Source of the DNA: Psychrobacillus sp042944905
GTDB taxonomy: Bacteria > Bacillota > Bacilli > Bacillales_A > Planococcaceae
Direction: 5' to 3'
NCBI RefSeq assembly: GCF_042944905.1
Contig: NZ_CP168496.1
Coordinates: 3,162,001 to 3,226,000, forward strand
DNA length: 64,000 bases
Of the stretch, positions 8,137 through 17,578 are shown piece by piece. The notes under the pieces are model-generated. The model worked only from the letters and a program-made list of their open reading frames with translations. It made no database searches and was not told the origin of the DNA. Position 1 is the first letter of the stretch; each line of letters opens with the position of its first letter. Position numbers and translations under genes: made by a program.

Positions 8137-9083
8137 TGATTTACTTTCCTCTTTATCGGTACAGGGGTCCTTTTGACAATTCGGGAAAGAACTTCTTCCG
8201 TAGAAATGCCATCATATCGGGCTTCAGGTCTTAATATAATGCGATGACAAAATACAAATGGCACCAAATATTGAATATCATCAGGCGTCACATAATCTCT
8301 ACCGCGAAGCATAGCAAAGGCTTGGGAAGCTCTCATTAATGCAATAGATCCACGGGGACTTACTCCTAGATAAATATATGTATCCTCTCTCGTTCGACTG
8401 GCAAGATCTACAATATACCCTTTCATCGTGTAATCTACCTTGACATCTTTCACTTTCTTCTGAAGATCAATTAGCTCTTCTAATGAAACAACTGCTTCTA
8501 ACTCATCTATTGGCATTCTTTTTTCTAAACTATTCAGTACTTCTATTTCTTCACTTGGATGGGGATAACCCATTTTTAACTTCATTAAAAAACGGTCCAA
8601 TTGTGCTTCAGGAAGTGGATATGTACCTTCATGCTCAATAGGATTTTGCGTGGCCATCACGAAAAATGGTTTAGGGATCGGCATCGTAATCCCGTCAATC
8701 GTAACAGACGCTTCTTCCATACCTTCTAGTAATGCAGATTGCGTTTTCGGTGAAGTACGATTTATCTCATCCGCAAGCACAATATTCCCTAAAATAGGAC
8801 CTGGTCTAAACTCAAATTCCATTTCTTTTGGGTTATATATAGAGACTCCCACCACATCAGATGGCAATAAATCTGGAGTAAATTGGATTCGCTTAAAATT
8901 AGCTCCAATCGATTTCGCTAGCGCACGAACCATCATTGTTTTTCCTACTCCCGGTACATCCTCTAATAGTACATGCCCATCTGCTAGCAAAGCGACTATC
9001 GCAAGTTCAGCAATATTCTTCTTCCCAATCATCACTTTTTCTATATTAGAAATAATGGATTGAATTTGTAATTGTTCAGTCAT
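8133..9083 (-). CDS. yeaC: MoxR-family AAA+ ATPase
   Basis: 316 residues, cytoplasmic. Walker A is LEDVPGVGKTMM (about 44-51) and Walker B is LADEINRTSPKTQSALLEGM, with the sensor ATQNPIEHEGTYPLPEAQLD characteristic of MoxR proteins. These ATPases assist maturation of protein complexes, usually with DUF58/VWA partners encoded next door, as here. A frame extension to 9173 exists, but the conserved domain begins at MTEQLQIQSIISNIE (9083), preceded by a GGGGGAAA site. It is the first gene of the operon with yeaD and yebA. Confidence 0.92.
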   Translation of the reverse strand: MTEQLQIQSIISNIEKVMIGKKNIAELAIVALLADGHVLLEDVPGVGKTMMVRALAKSIGANFKRIQFTPDLLPSDVVGVSIYNPKEMEFEFRPGPILGNIVLADEINRTSPKTQSALLEGMEEASVTIDGITMPIPKPFFVMATQNPIEHEGTYPLPEAQLDRFLMKLKMGYPHPSEEIEVLNSLEKRMPIDELEAVVSLEELIDLQKKVKDVKVDYTMKGYIVDLASRTREDTYIYLGVSPRGSIALMRASQAFAMLRGRDYVTPDDIQYLVPFVFCHRIILRPEARYDGISTEEVLSRIVKRTPVPIKRKVNQ

Positions 9084-9293
9084 TTGATTTCCCCCAACAT
9101 CTACTATTGATAGATTAGTTTGAAAATTAATACAATACATAATTAGCATACCGAAAGTTACAATATAATACAAATAGAAATGTGCCAGGTGCGCTTTAAG
9201 TGCACCTTGTCTTCTCTATTTCTAGAGTGCTTTGGACGAAACATCGGCTACACTATTAACGAGGGAATTTTTGTGGATGGAGAAGTTACTGCG

Positions 9294-9377
9294 TCACTTC
9301 TCCATCCACTTTTTTCGGTAATCTTGTGGCGGTTGTTTGCCCGTCGCCTTCTTGAAATATGTAAAGACGTAAAGCAT
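9294..9377 (-). pseudogene. C-terminal relic of an AraC-type regulator
   Basis: The minus strand encodes about 27 residues (including YFKKATGKQPPQDYRKKW) ending in a natural stop. It resembles the last helix-turn-helix of AraC/XylS regulators (pattern F-K-K-x-T-G-x-x-P-x-x-Y-R). The frame is closed by a stop immediately upstream, so no DNA-binding domain remains. The rest of 9084-9675 shows no other gene; a plus-strand frame at 9180-9470 is the shadow of this relic. Confidence 0.45.
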
Positions 9378-9423
9378 TTGTTTTGGTTAATGAGAGAAAA
9401 AATCCTTTCCTATTCTTTTAAAA

Positions 9424-9450
9424 GCGGACGAAGATGCAATTTCGTCCGCT
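9424..9450 (-). terminator. hairpin with T-tract
   Basis: A perfect 9-bp stem GCGGACGAA/TTCGTCCGC, followed on the minus strand by TTTTAAAAG. No intact gene ends here. It may belong to the lost gene whose relic lies at 9294-9377. Confidence 0.45.
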
Positions 9451-9675
9451 CAGCGCTTCTCTATCAATAGATGCTGTCTATTTTTTCTGGTTCCACCAAC
9501 TCTAATCATCTGCCCACTTATTCATGTATACTATGGACGGTAAAAGTAAAAACATATAGGAAATCCTGCGTAAGGTAGTCACCATTAAAAAGCACTTTAA
9601 GTCGTTGTGAATACTCGATTTCTAGTATATCAATTTCTAATACTTTCTTCTTAGGTACTACTCACTTAATGGATT

Positions 9676-9798
9676 GTAGTGAAAGGTGGCGACTCCAGCG
9701 GGATGAGTGAGACAGATGAGACATCGCAAGCGACGCGAATGCGGCGGTGATGGCTCATCGCTCACCCCGCGGAAAGCGTCCACCTGAAACGGAAATCT
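9676..9798. repeat. Bacillales interspersed GC-rich repeat, copy 1
   Basis: A noticeably GC-rich block in AT-rich surroundings, with the skeleton GGTGGCGACTCCAGCGGG ... GGCTCATCGCTC ... GGAAAGCGTCCACCTG. The same skeleton recurs at 19012-19326. It contains no ORF. Similar non-coding repeats are scattered through many Bacillaceae genomes (from memory). The flanks 9451-9675 and 9799-9883 show nothing else. Confidence 0.7.
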
Positions 9799-9883
9799 GT
9801 GGTATTATTTAATTCTTTAAAATACTATGAATACTATGAATACTAATTTCGCAGGAGGAAAGTCCATATACTTTCTTAAATAT

Positions 9884-9920
9884 AAAAAAAATCGAGCCAT
9901 CTCCTTAGAGACAGCTCGAC
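9884..9920 (-). terminator. terminator of pncB-nadE operon
   Basis: Minus strand: TCGAGC-T-GTCTC TAAG GAGAT-G-GCTCGA followed by TTTTTTT, directly after the nadE stop. Confidence 0.85.
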
Positions 9921-9929
9921 TTCCTGTTA

Positions 9930-10757
9930 TTATTTCCAAAAGTTATCAAAAACTGTAATAGGCATATGTCGCTTGTGCATAGAGCGAGTGTAAAGCCCTT
10001 CTATCTTTTCTTGCGCTTCTCTAGAAACGTCTTTGCCTTCTAAATAATCATCAATTTCCTCATACGTAACGCCTAGTGCTATTTCGTCAGGAAGGGCGGG
10101 TTTATTTTCCTCCAAATCGGCAGTCGGAACCTTCAAATATAAATGCTCTGGACAACTTAGATGCTGAAGTAATTGCTTTCCTTGTCTTTTATTCAAACGG
10201 AAGATTGGCATTAAATCTGCGCCACCATCTCCGAATTTTGTATAAAAGCCAGTAACTGCTTCAGCTGCATGATCTGTTCCTAACACAACTCCATTGTACA
10301 TTGCGGCAATTGAATATTGTGCTTTCATACGTTCCCTTGCTTTTTCATTTCCTTTAGCAAAATCTGAAAGTGTAATTCCCGCATTCAGAAGCGCTCGTGT
10401 ACTTGCATCCACTGCCTCTTTAATGTTAATCGTAACCCTTTTGGACGGTTGCATAAAATTCAGTGCATCTTGACGCTCTCCTTCATCAAACTGCACTCCG
10501 TAAGGTAAGCTCACTGCGATAAAAGCATACATATCTGCTCCTGCTTCATCGTTTAATTCATCGACCGCAAGTTGAGCTAGTTTCCCAACCAAAGTGGAAT
10601 CTTGTCCTCCTGAAATGCCTAACACCATGCTTTTTAAAAACGAATTCTTTTTTAAATATGCCTTCATAAAGTCGATGCTTTTACGAATTTCTTCTTCCAC
10701 ATCGATGGTTGGCATTGCTTTAAGTGCATCAATGATTTCTTGTTGCTTTGTAGTCAT
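9930..10757 (-). CDS. nadE: ammonia-dependent NAD+ synthetase
   Basis: Last step of NAD formation: deamido-NAD plus ammonia and ATP gives NAD. It is 275 residues, matching the short ammonia-using type that lacks a glutaminase domain. The pyrophosphatase P-loop is LGISGGQDST (about 46-55). Later signatures are GTDHAAEAVTGFYTKFGDGG and LNKRQGKQLL, which contact nucleotide and ammonium. It lies 2 nt after pncB, in the same operon, and is followed by a terminator. Together the pair converts nicotinate to NAD apart from the adenylyltransferase step. Confidence 0.96.
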   Translation of the reverse strand: MTTKQQEIIDALKAMPTIDVEEEIRKSIDFMKAYLKKNSFLKSMVLGISGGQDSTLVGKLAQLAVDELNDEAGADMYAFIAVSLPYGVQFDEGERQDALNFMQPSKRVTINIKEAVDASTRALLNAGITLSDFAKGNEKARERMKAQYSIAAMYNGVVLGTDHAAEAVTGFYTKFGDGGADLMPIFRLNKRQGKQLLQHLSCPEHLYLKVPTADLEENKPALPDEIALGVTYEEIDDYLEGKDVSREAQEKIEGLYTRSMHKRHMPITVFDNFWK

Positions 10758-10759
10758 TT

Positions 10760-12241
10760 TTATTGACCTCCATTGTGCGCAATAAGATTATGTTCCATTT
10801 CTTTTATTTCTTGAATATTACGCATTTTATTGTCCCAACATTTTTGACTTAAATCGACTGGGTATTCCTCTGGATTAAGTGAACGTTTGTATTCATCCCA
10901 TAATAATTCTAAGTTCTCATGGGCATAATTTCGCATTTCCTCTAGAGAAGGGTTCTTATAAATAATTTCCCCATTTTCAATTACTTTTACATGCAGATCT
11001 TTCGCCTCAAAGTTCGTCACAAATTTTGATACAAAGGTGTGGACTGGATGAAACATTTTTAAGCGTTTTTCATGGGTAGGATCTTCATCATACATCGTGA
11101 TGTAATCCCCTTCTGCTTTGCCATTTACCTTATCGATAATTCGGAACAGTTTCTTTTGTCCAGGAGTAGTTACTTTTTCCGTAGTAGAAGAAATTTTAAT
11201 CGTATCTTCCATTACACCTGCTTCATTTTCAATAGAAACGAGTTTGTATACTGCTCCAAGTGCCGGTTGGTCATACGCTGTAATGAGTTTCGTACCAATT
11301 CCCCAGCTATCTACTTTTGCTCCTTGTGCTTTCAAATTTAAAATCGTATATTCATCTAAATCATTCGAAACGACGATTTTCGCATCGGTAAAACCAGCTT
11401 TATCTAGCATCTTTCTAGCTTCTTTTGAAAGGAAGGCAATATCCCCAGAATCTAAACGAATTCCTATAAAATTTATCTTATCGCCAAGCTCTTTAGCTAC
11501 TTTAATAGCGGTTGGTACACCAGTTTTTAACGTATTATACGTATCCACTAAAAAGACGCAATCTTTATGACGTTTTGCATACGAATGAAACGCATCATAT
11601 TCACTTTTATATGCTTGTACAAGTGAATGCGCATGTGTGCCGGCAACTGGAATACCAAACATTTTACCAGCTCTAACATTACTAGTCGCTTCGATTCCAC
11701 CAATATATGCCGCACGGGTCCCCCAAACAGCCGCATCCATTTCATGCGCTCGTCTAGAACCAAACTCCATCGCGATTTCATCTTTCAATACTTGTTTTAT
11801 ACGCGATCCTTTTGTAGCAATTAGTGTTTGGTAATTTACAATATTCAATAACGCGGTTTCTACGAGTTGTGCTTCCGCCAAAGTAGATTCAATTCTTATA
11901 ATAGGCTCATTTGGAAACACAAGTTCTCCTTCAACCATAGAATACACATTACCAGTAAAACGAAGTGTACGTAAGTAATCGATAAAATCTTCTTTGTATC
12001 CAATATCATTATGTAAATATTCCAAATCACTTTCCGTAAAATGGAACTCTCTTAAATAATCAAGACATCTTTCAAGTCCTGCAAAAATACCGTATCCATT
12101 ACCAAAAGGTAGCTTCCGGAAAAATAATTCAAATACCGCTTTTCTTTCATGCATATTATCTGCCCAATAAGCTTCGGTCATATTAATCTGATATAAATCG
12201 GTATGTAATGTTAAACTGTCGTCTGGATAATTTCTTTTCAT
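10760..12241 (-). CDS. pncB: nicotinate phosphoribosyltransferase
   Basis: Salvages nicotinate with PRPP to nicotinate mononucleotide. It is 493 residues from the ATG at 12241 (MKRNYPDDSLTLHTDLYQIN), which has an AAGGGGAT site; the frame extends 14 codons further upstream without support. Family landmarks are LYQINMTEAYW at the N-terminus, EFGSRRAHEMDAAVWG, SNVRAGKMFGIPVAGTHAHS with the active-site His region, and IRLDSGD. It corresponds to Bacillus YueK/PncB. It is first in a two-gene operon with nadE. Confidence 0.94.
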   Translation of the reverse strand: MKRNYPDDSLTLHTDLYQINMTEAYWADNMHERKAVFELFFRKLPFGNGYGIFAGLERCLDYLREFHFTESDLEYLHNDIGYKEDFIDYLRTLRFTGNVYSMVEGELVFPNEPIIRIESTLAEAQLVETALLNIVNYQTLIATKGSRIKQVLKDEIAMEFGSRRAHEMDAAVWGTRAAYIGGIEATSNVRAGKMFGIPVAGTHAHSLVQAYKSEYDAFHSYAKRHKDCVFLVDTYNTLKTGVPTAIKVAKELGDKINFIGIRLDSGDIAFLSKEARKMLDKAGFTDAKIVVSNDLDEYTILNLKAQGAKVDSWGIGTKLITAYDQPALGAVYKLVSIENEAGVMEDTIKISSTTEKVTTPGQKKLFRIIDKVNGKAEGDYITMYDEDPTHEKRLKMFHPVHTFVSKFVTNFEAKDLHVKVIENGEIIYKNPSLEEMRNYAHENLELLWDEYKRSLNPEEYPVDLSQKCWDNKMRNIQEIKEMEHNLIAHNGGQ

Positions 12242-12314
12242 AAATATCCCCTTCTCATAACTATTGCAATAAGTATACACCATTTACCCTTTTACTTGGA
12301 CATTTAATCATCAA

Positions 12315-12346
12315 GAAACCAGCCATCCAAACGAAGGCCGGTTTCA
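12315..12346 (-). terminator. terminator of the quinoprotein gene
   Basis: Stem GAAACCGGCC/GGCTGGTTTC on the minus strand, just after the stop at 12360. The T-tract is short. Confidence 0.6.
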
Positions 12347-12359
12347 ATGTCAAAGTATT

Positions 12360-14525
12360 TTACTTACCTAGTGGCGAAATCACAGTCACAACATAGTCAG
12401 CAATTGCCTGTATCTCTTCCGCAGTCAAAGTCTCTTTAAAAGATGGCATACCATTCTTACCATTTGTTATGCGTTCGATTACCGCCTCTTTACTTACAGC
12501 TATATCACTTTTTTGCAGGTTAGGACCATTGTGGCCATTCGCACCTTGGTTCCCGTGACAAGCTAAACAGTTCGCATCGTATAAAGTAATTCCTCTATCT
12601 GGGTTTGCGCTAACTGTGCTATCTCCTCCAGTTGGATTATCTACGTCTGCTTGTTTAGCAGAAGCATCAATTACTTGACCTTCCGGTAAAGCTCCACCTA
12701 ATTTAAACGTATATACTTTATCACCATGTATAGAACCTGCCAGGGCGTTACCTGCAGCATAGATAGCGATGTATTGCTCTCCATCAATTTCATAAGTTAT
12801 AGATGGAGCGTTTGCACCTGCATCCATCTTATATTCCCATACTTGATCTCCCGTTTTTGCATTAAATGCAATTAGTCGACCATCATTATGACCTACGAAA
12901 ACAAGATTTCCAGCAGTTGTAAGTACACCACTATAGGCTAGAGTATCCCATTTTTTTTGCCATGCTATTTTATTGGTTTTTACATCAATTGCAGTAACTG
13001 TTCCTCTGGTAGGGGCATTTAAAACTGGACCAAAAATACTACCCAAATATATATCACCTTCAGAGTACTCACTTAATTCATTTCTTTCAAATGACATGTA
13101 GTGATCATTGCCTAATACGTAAAAATACTCTGTATCAGGATTGTATGCGGAAGGTGGCCAGTTCGCTCCTCCAAATGGACCAGGTTTCAGTGTAATTGGT
13201 ACATCCCAAAACGGAGTGAATATACTGCCAATTTCTCCTGTAAATTCAGGTCCTAAATCATTTTTCATATCTTCTTCTGTAATAGTTTGCGGTACAAAAG
13301 CATCTCCTATTGGAAATGGTTGTGTTGCAGCTGTTTTTTGCTCCGCCAATTGTGGAACTGGCTTTTCTTCGATTCCTACAAGAGGTGAGCCATCTGTACG
13401 GTCTAAGAAATAAACCCAACCAGTTTTACCCGCTTGCCCTAAACCTTTACGCATTTTACCATCCATTTCTATATCATAAAGCACAACTGGATTTGCAGGG
13501 TCCATATCCCATATATCATGATGTACTTCTTGGAAGTGCCATACGTAATCGCCATTTTCTGCATTCAAGGCTACTACAGAGTTAGCATATAAATTGTCCC
13601 CTTCACGATTACTACCATCTAAGTCAGGAGCAGTATTTCCAGTTGCAAAATAAATGTAACCCAACTCTGGATCAACTGCGGGTGTATTCCATACTGGACC
13701 CCCTCCTGTTAGCCAAGCATTATTATTTGTTGGCCATGTATCACCATCAACATCAGCTGGACCAGGAATTGTATAAAAACGCCATACTTCACGACCTAAG
13801 TCTGAGTCATAGGCCATCACACGGCCACGGATCCCATATTCTCCTCCGGAAACTCCCGTGTAAACTTTACCGTTATAGTAAAGCGGAGCACTCGTAACGG
13901 TGTAGCCTTCTTCCCATTCCGCTACTTTTGTTTCCCATAATAATTCTCCCGTTTTTTGATCCAATGCAATTAAACGAGCATCTAATAATCCTGCATATAC
14001 TTTACCGTCGCCAACTGCGACACCGCGTGTTGTCCATCCACAACATACTGTATCCATATCTTGTGCAATATTAGGTGTATAAGCCCAAATCTGTTCACCT
14101 GTTTTGGCGTCCAGAGCGAAAATTTCATTTGCACCTGTAGTAATAAACATGATGCCGTCTACTACGATGGGTGTAGCTTCTCCAGAATATTTCCCCTCTG
14201 AACCTGATCCTAGACTACTTACCCAAGTTGGTTTTAAATTCCCAATATTTTCTGTTGTAATTTGATTGAGCATTGAATAACGTCTGTTGTAGTAATCTCC
14301 CCCATGAATTGCCCATTCAGTCGACGGATATTCTAAAGTAGAGGCGTTAGGTACTACTTCCTCCTCTACTTTGGAGTCTATCACAGGTTCTTTTACTATT
14401 ATGGTGGTGTACTCAGGTACTTTTTCCTCCTTATCTACTACTATATAAATCATCAAAATTCCCACAAGCGCAATAATAGAAACGATAAAAAATTTTACCC
14501 ATCCGGATAACTTTTTATATCTCAT
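12360..14525 (-). CDS. membrane PQQ-dependent dehydrogenase with C-terminal cytochrome c domain
   Basis: 721 residues. One N-terminal membrane anchor (about 11-30) exports an eight-bladed quinoprotein propeller, seen as recurring LDAKTGEQIWAY-type blade motifs. The adjacent-cysteine pair TVCCGWTTRG (about 161) is the disulfide typical of PQQ alcohol dehydrogenases. The last ~90 residues form a class I cytochrome c with CLACH (about 655) and a GMPSF methionine ligand. It resembles type II quinohaemoprotein alcohol dehydrogenases, here tethered to the outer face of the membrane. The substrate is unknown, and alcohol or sugar oxidation feeding the respiratory chain is inference. No PQQ biosynthesis genes are in the window. 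It is monocistronic, with an AAAGGGGGGA site. Confidence 0.85.
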   Translation of the reverse strand: MRYKKLSGWVKFFIVSIIALVGILMIYIVVDKEEKVPEYTTIIVKEPVIDSKVEEEVVPNASTLEYPSTEWAIHGGDYYNRRYSMLNQITTENIGNLKPTWVSSLGSGSEGKYSGEATPIVVDGIMFITTGANEIFALDAKTGEQIWAYTPNIAQDMDTVCCGWTTRGVAVGDGKVYAGLLDARLIALDQKTGELLWETKVAEWEEGYTVTSAPLYYNGKVYTGVSGGEYGIRGRVMAYDSDLGREVWRFYTIPGPADVDGDTWPTNNNAWLTGGGPVWNTPAVDPELGYIYFATGNTAPDLDGSNREGDNLYANSVVALNAENGDYVWHFQEVHHDIWDMDPANPVVLYDIEMDGKMRKGLGQAGKTGWVYFLDRTDGSPLVGIEEKPVPQLAEQKTAATQPFPIGDAFVPQTITEEDMKNDLGPEFTGEIGSIFTPFWDVPITLKPGPFGGANWPPSAYNPDTEYFYVLGNDHYMSFERNELSEYSEGDIYLGSIFGPVLNAPTRGTVTAIDVKTNKIAWQKKWDTLAYSGVLTTAGNLVFVGHNDGRLIAFNAKTGDQVWEYKMDAGANAPSITYEIDGEQYIAIYAAGNALAGSIHGDKVYTFKLGGALPEGQVIDASAKQADVDNPTGGDSTVSANPDRGITLYDANCLACHGNQGANGHNGPNLQKSDIAVSKEAVIERITNGKNGMPSFKETLTAEEIQAIADYVVTVISPLGK

Positions 14526-14641
14526 CTTATTCCCCCCCTTTAAAACTATTGATATATACTGTGCTCTTTCAATACTCCTACTAAGATAAGTTTATGTTTC
14601 GAATTCAGAATAAATGTTATCGCTTTCATTTATATAAATAC

Positions 14642-14681
14642 AAAAAAACTGTTCAAGAAATGTAGCTCTTGAACAGTTTTG
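14642..14681 (-). terminator. terminator of aminotransferase gene
   Basis: Stem AAAACTGTTCAAGA/TCTTGAACAGTTTT followed by TTTGTAT on the minus strand, 12 nt after the stop. Confidence 0.85.
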
Positions 14682-14692
14682 CTAATCTAAAA

Positions 14693-15973
14693 TTATTTTG
14701 TTAAGTCTTTACAACCTTCTAAGATCAAATCAAACAATTCTTCAATATCTGATTCTTCTACACATGAGAAAGCAACGCGGATATCTGTTTTATTGCTTGC
14801 AATAACGCCAACTCCGTATTGATCTAATAGATGAAGTCTTAGCGTTTCCGCATCCACATTATTTAGTTTCAAGCACATGAAGTAACCGGAGTTAAATGGG
14901 TAGTAAGTCCAATAAGGAGCAAACTTTTCATTTGCAAGCACCTGTTTTGTTTTCACAGCTCTACCTTTCATAATTTGGAACTTCTCTTCTTTTTCTGTTT
15001 CGAATTCAGCTGACTTTAAAGATTCCAAAATAATTGTTTGCGAAATATGAGAACCACTAGAGATGGTTCCACGAATGATACCCTTTGTTTTTTGCTCTAA
15101 TGCATCTAATACATCTGGAGTTGCAGCGTAAGTGATGAAACCAACACGTAATCCCCATACATAATTTTCTTTTGTAGCACCGTCAATTTTCACAGGTAAA
15201 ATATTTGGATGAACTCCAGCTAATAAACCAAACAATGATTCCTTAATCGAATCTTCATAGAATAAGCCAAAATACGCATCATCTAATAACACGATTAATT
15301 TTGTGCCTGCTTCAGCAACGTCTTTTAATACTTGAACAATTGCTTCCGCATCTTCTAAAGATGGGGTGAAGCCAGTAGGATTATTCGGGAAGTTTAATAA
15401 AACAATTGCTTTCTCTTGTTGTTTCACTAACGTCTCGCGGAATGCTTCTACATGGAAACCACCGTTTTCATTGAATAACGGGAAAGTTTCTACAGTACCG
15501 CCTCTTCTAATTTGAAATACGGTATTGTAGTTACCCCAATATTGCTCTGGTGTAATAAGTACGTCACCAGGATTCATAAACAAATCTGCTGCAATACTTA
15601 AACCATGCGTTAGTGCGCTAGTTACAATTGGCATTCCGATAGATTTGTTTTGCATGGAAGGATTATCGACTAATAATTTTTCTTTCCATTTTAATCGCAG
15701 TTCTTCTTTCCCTTGTGGAGCTGCATAAGGGTATATATCTTTCGGATCATAACCTAGTTTATCTTGTATATGACGGAAATGCATAGGTTCGCCGTTTTCT
15801 GTAGCAATACCAATTGTTGCGTTAAAGCGATGCGCTTTTTTCCCAGCTTCCGCACTTTGACTTAAAATTCCTTTTGGATAATATAAATTCTTTCCTAAAT
15901 CGGATAACATATCGTAAATTGCCGGATTTTCTTTTTGCATTTTTTCATTTAATTGTAAGGCTAAAGCATTCAT
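14693..15973 (-). CDS. class I/II aminotransferase (PLP-dependent)
   Basis: 426 residues, fold type I PLP enzyme. Visible landmarks are FPNNPTGFTPS (substrate and PLP contacts), LLDDAYFGLFYED with the Asp that binds the pyridine nitrogen, the Schiff-base Lys near 266 in GATKENYVWGLRVGF, and the C-terminal arginine region DIRVAFSCVE. The start follows GGAGGTTC. It stands alone with its own terminator, so its neighbours do not reveal the substrate. Aromatic or branched amino acid transamination is possible but not shown. Confidence 0.85.
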   Translation of the reverse strand: MNALALQLNEKMQKENPAIYDMLSDLGKNLYYPKGILSQSAEAGKKAHRFNATIGIATENGEPMHFRHIQDKLGYDPKDIYPYAAPQGKEELRLKWKEKLLVDNPSMQNKSIGMPIVTSALTHGLSIAADLFMNPGDVLITPEQYWGNYNTVFQIRRGGTVETFPLFNENGGFHVEAFRETLVKQQEKAIVLLNFPNNPTGFTPSLEDAEAIVQVLKDVAEAGTKLIVLLDDAYFGLFYEDSIKESLFGLLAGVHPNILPVKIDGATKENYVWGLRVGFITYAATPDVLDALEQKTKGIIRGTISSGSHISQTIILESLKSAEFETEKEEKFQIMKGRAVKTKQVLANEKFAPYWTYYPFNSGYFMCLKLNNVDAETLRLHLLDQYGVGVIASNKTDIRVAFSCVEESDIEELFDLILEGCKDLTK

Positions 15974-16085
15974 CTATAAGAACCTCCAGATTAGTTGATT
16001 TAAAAATATTGTACTCTATTTCGGTAATGGATTGTATCTTTTCCCGCAGTATATTGAATATTTCTTTTCATTACCAGGATATTCG

Positions 16086-16838
16086 TTATTTTAGCTCCAA
16101 AATAACTGGACAATGATCACTGCCAAGTACATGTGCATCAATTGAAGCATCCTTTAGAATAGGCGCAAGTTGATCGGAAGCTATAAAATAATCTATTCTC
16201 CATCCAATATTCCGCTCTCTCACTTTATTCATATACGACCACCATGAATAGGCTCCCTCTTGCTCGGGATAAAAATAACGGAAAGTATCCACGAACCCCT
16301 CCGCAAGTAAAGCCGTCATTTTGCCACGTTCCTCTAGCGTAAAACCAGAGTTTCCTCTATTAGAGTTAGCATTTTTCAAATCTATGTCCGCGTGTGCTAC
16401 ATTTAAATCTCCACACATAATGACAGGCTTCACTTCTTCCAATCGTTTCAAATAAACACGCATCTCATCTTCCCACTCAAGTCTATACAGTAGCCGTGCT
16501 AAATCACGTTTTGCATTTGGTGAATACACATTGACTAAATAAAAGTCTGCGAATTCGAGCGTGATGATTCTTCCTTCGTCTTCAGTCTCTAAATCTCCTA
16601 CTCCATATTTCACGGAAAGTGGTTTCACTTTCGTAAACACCGCTGTCCCAGAATAACCTTTTTTCAACGCGTAATTCCAGTACTGTTCATATCCATCTAA
16701 CTCTAGCTCAATTTGGCCATCCTGCAGTTTCGTCTCTTGCAAACAAAAAATATCGGCATTCACTTCATTGAAATAATCTAAAAATCCTTTTTTCACACAT
16801 GCACGTAAACCATTCACATTCCATGAAACTAGTTTCAT
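16086..16838 (-). CDS. exoA: exodeoxyribonuclease III / AP endonuclease
   Basis: Base-excision repair enzyme that cuts DNA at abasic sites and removes 3' blocks. It is 250 residues, as in Bacillus ExoA. The endonuclease/exonuclease/phosphatase motifs are complete: WNVNGLRACVKKGF, FCLQETKLQDGQ with the metal-binding Glu, GDLNVAHADIDL, and GSDHCPVILEL with the catalytic His at the end. The start has a weak GGGGGAAT site. A hairpin with T-tract lies in the leader at 16861-16884. Confidence 0.95.
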   Translation of the reverse strand: MKLVSWNVNGLRACVKKGFLDYFNEVNADIFCLQETKLQDGQIELELDGYEQYWNYALKKGYSGTAVFTKVKPLSVKYGVGDLETEDEGRIITLEFADFYLVNVYSPNAKRDLARLLYRLEWEDEMRVYLKRLEEVKPVIMCGDLNVAHADIDLKNANSNRGNSGFTLEERGKMTALLAEGFVDTFRYFYPEQEGAYSWWSYMNKVRERNIGWRIDYFIASDQLAPILKDASIDAHVLGSDHCPVILELK

Positions 16839-16860
16839 ATGTATTCCCCCAACTATAAAA

Positions 16861-16884
16861 ACCCGATCAGAAGACCGGGCTATC
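16861..16884 (-). terminator. hairpin in the exoA leader
   Basis: Minus strand: CCCGGTC TTCT GATCGGG (one G-U pair) followed by TTTTTATAG. It looks like an intrinsic terminator, but no minus-strand gene ends here; the next gene upstream is on the other strand. It may attenuate exoA or limit antisense reading from the sigma region. Confidence 0.5.
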
Positions 16885-17035
16885 TTCTATTATTATAAGG
16901 CTAAAATCGTATGCATGCAAAATAGCTCTTGTATGCTTGTGTGATACCCTTAAGATGAACTAATTAATTTTATATAATGGAACTTTTCCATTCTTTTCTT
17001 CATCTAAGAGATAAGTGCAGAAAGGAGCCTACAAG

Positions 17036-17578
17036 TTGGACTTACTCAAACTAATTAATAAAGCACAAAAAGGTCATACAGCCTCGTTCGAACTACTAAT
17101 CACAAAACATAAACAGGCGATGTACTATGTTTCTAAGACGATTTTAAGAAATGACGAAGATTGTGCAGATGCTATTCAAGAAAGTGTTATTAAAGCGTAT
17201 CAAAACATTCATAAGTTAAATGAAGCATCCTATTTTAAAACTTGGTTGATGCGAATTGTAATGAATGAATGTTATCAACTAATCAGAAAGCAAAAAAACA
17301 TCCTTCCTTTAGATTCAATTATGGAACCATCGTATACGCAGCCAATGTCTCAAGAGCTTGAAATGGAAGAAGCATTAAATCTTTTATCAAATGATCATAG
17401 ACAACTTTTAATTCTATTTTACACGGTTGGATTAAGCATTAGGGAAGTTGGAGAGTTACTTGATTTACCCGAAAACACCGTAAAAAGTAAAATGCACCGA
17501 GCGAAGAAAAAGATGAGGGAATTCCTATCAGAAAACGAAACGGAGGAGCATTCATGGAAAAGTGGGAAGAATTTTTAA
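17036..17578 (+). CDS. ECF-type RNA polymerase sigma factor
   Basis: 180 residues. Region 2 is visible as DEDCADAIQESVIKAYQNIH and SYFKTWLMRIVMNECYQLIR. Region 4 follows with REVGELLDLPENTVKSKMHR, the helix-turn-helix that reads the -35 element. The upstream GTG at 17015 would overlap the AAAGGAG site (17021-17027). The TTG at 17036, 8 nt beyond that site, is the better start. The downstream gene overlaps by 25 nt and encodes a membrane protein that is the likely anti-sigma factor. The signal it responds to is unknown. Confidence 0.88.
   Translation: MDLLKLINKAQKGHTASFELLITKHKQAMYYVSKTILRNDEDCADAIQESVIKAYQNIHKLNEASYFKTWLMRIVMNECYQLIRKQKNILPLDSIMEPSYTQPMSQELEMEEALNLLSNDHRQLLILFYTVGLSIREVGELLDLPENTVKSKMHRAKKKMREFLSENETEEHSWKSGKNF

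Noticed and set aside
9180..9470. Plus-strand frame of 96 codons
   Set aside because: No ribosome binding site, unusual composition, and it lies opposite the AraC-type relic.
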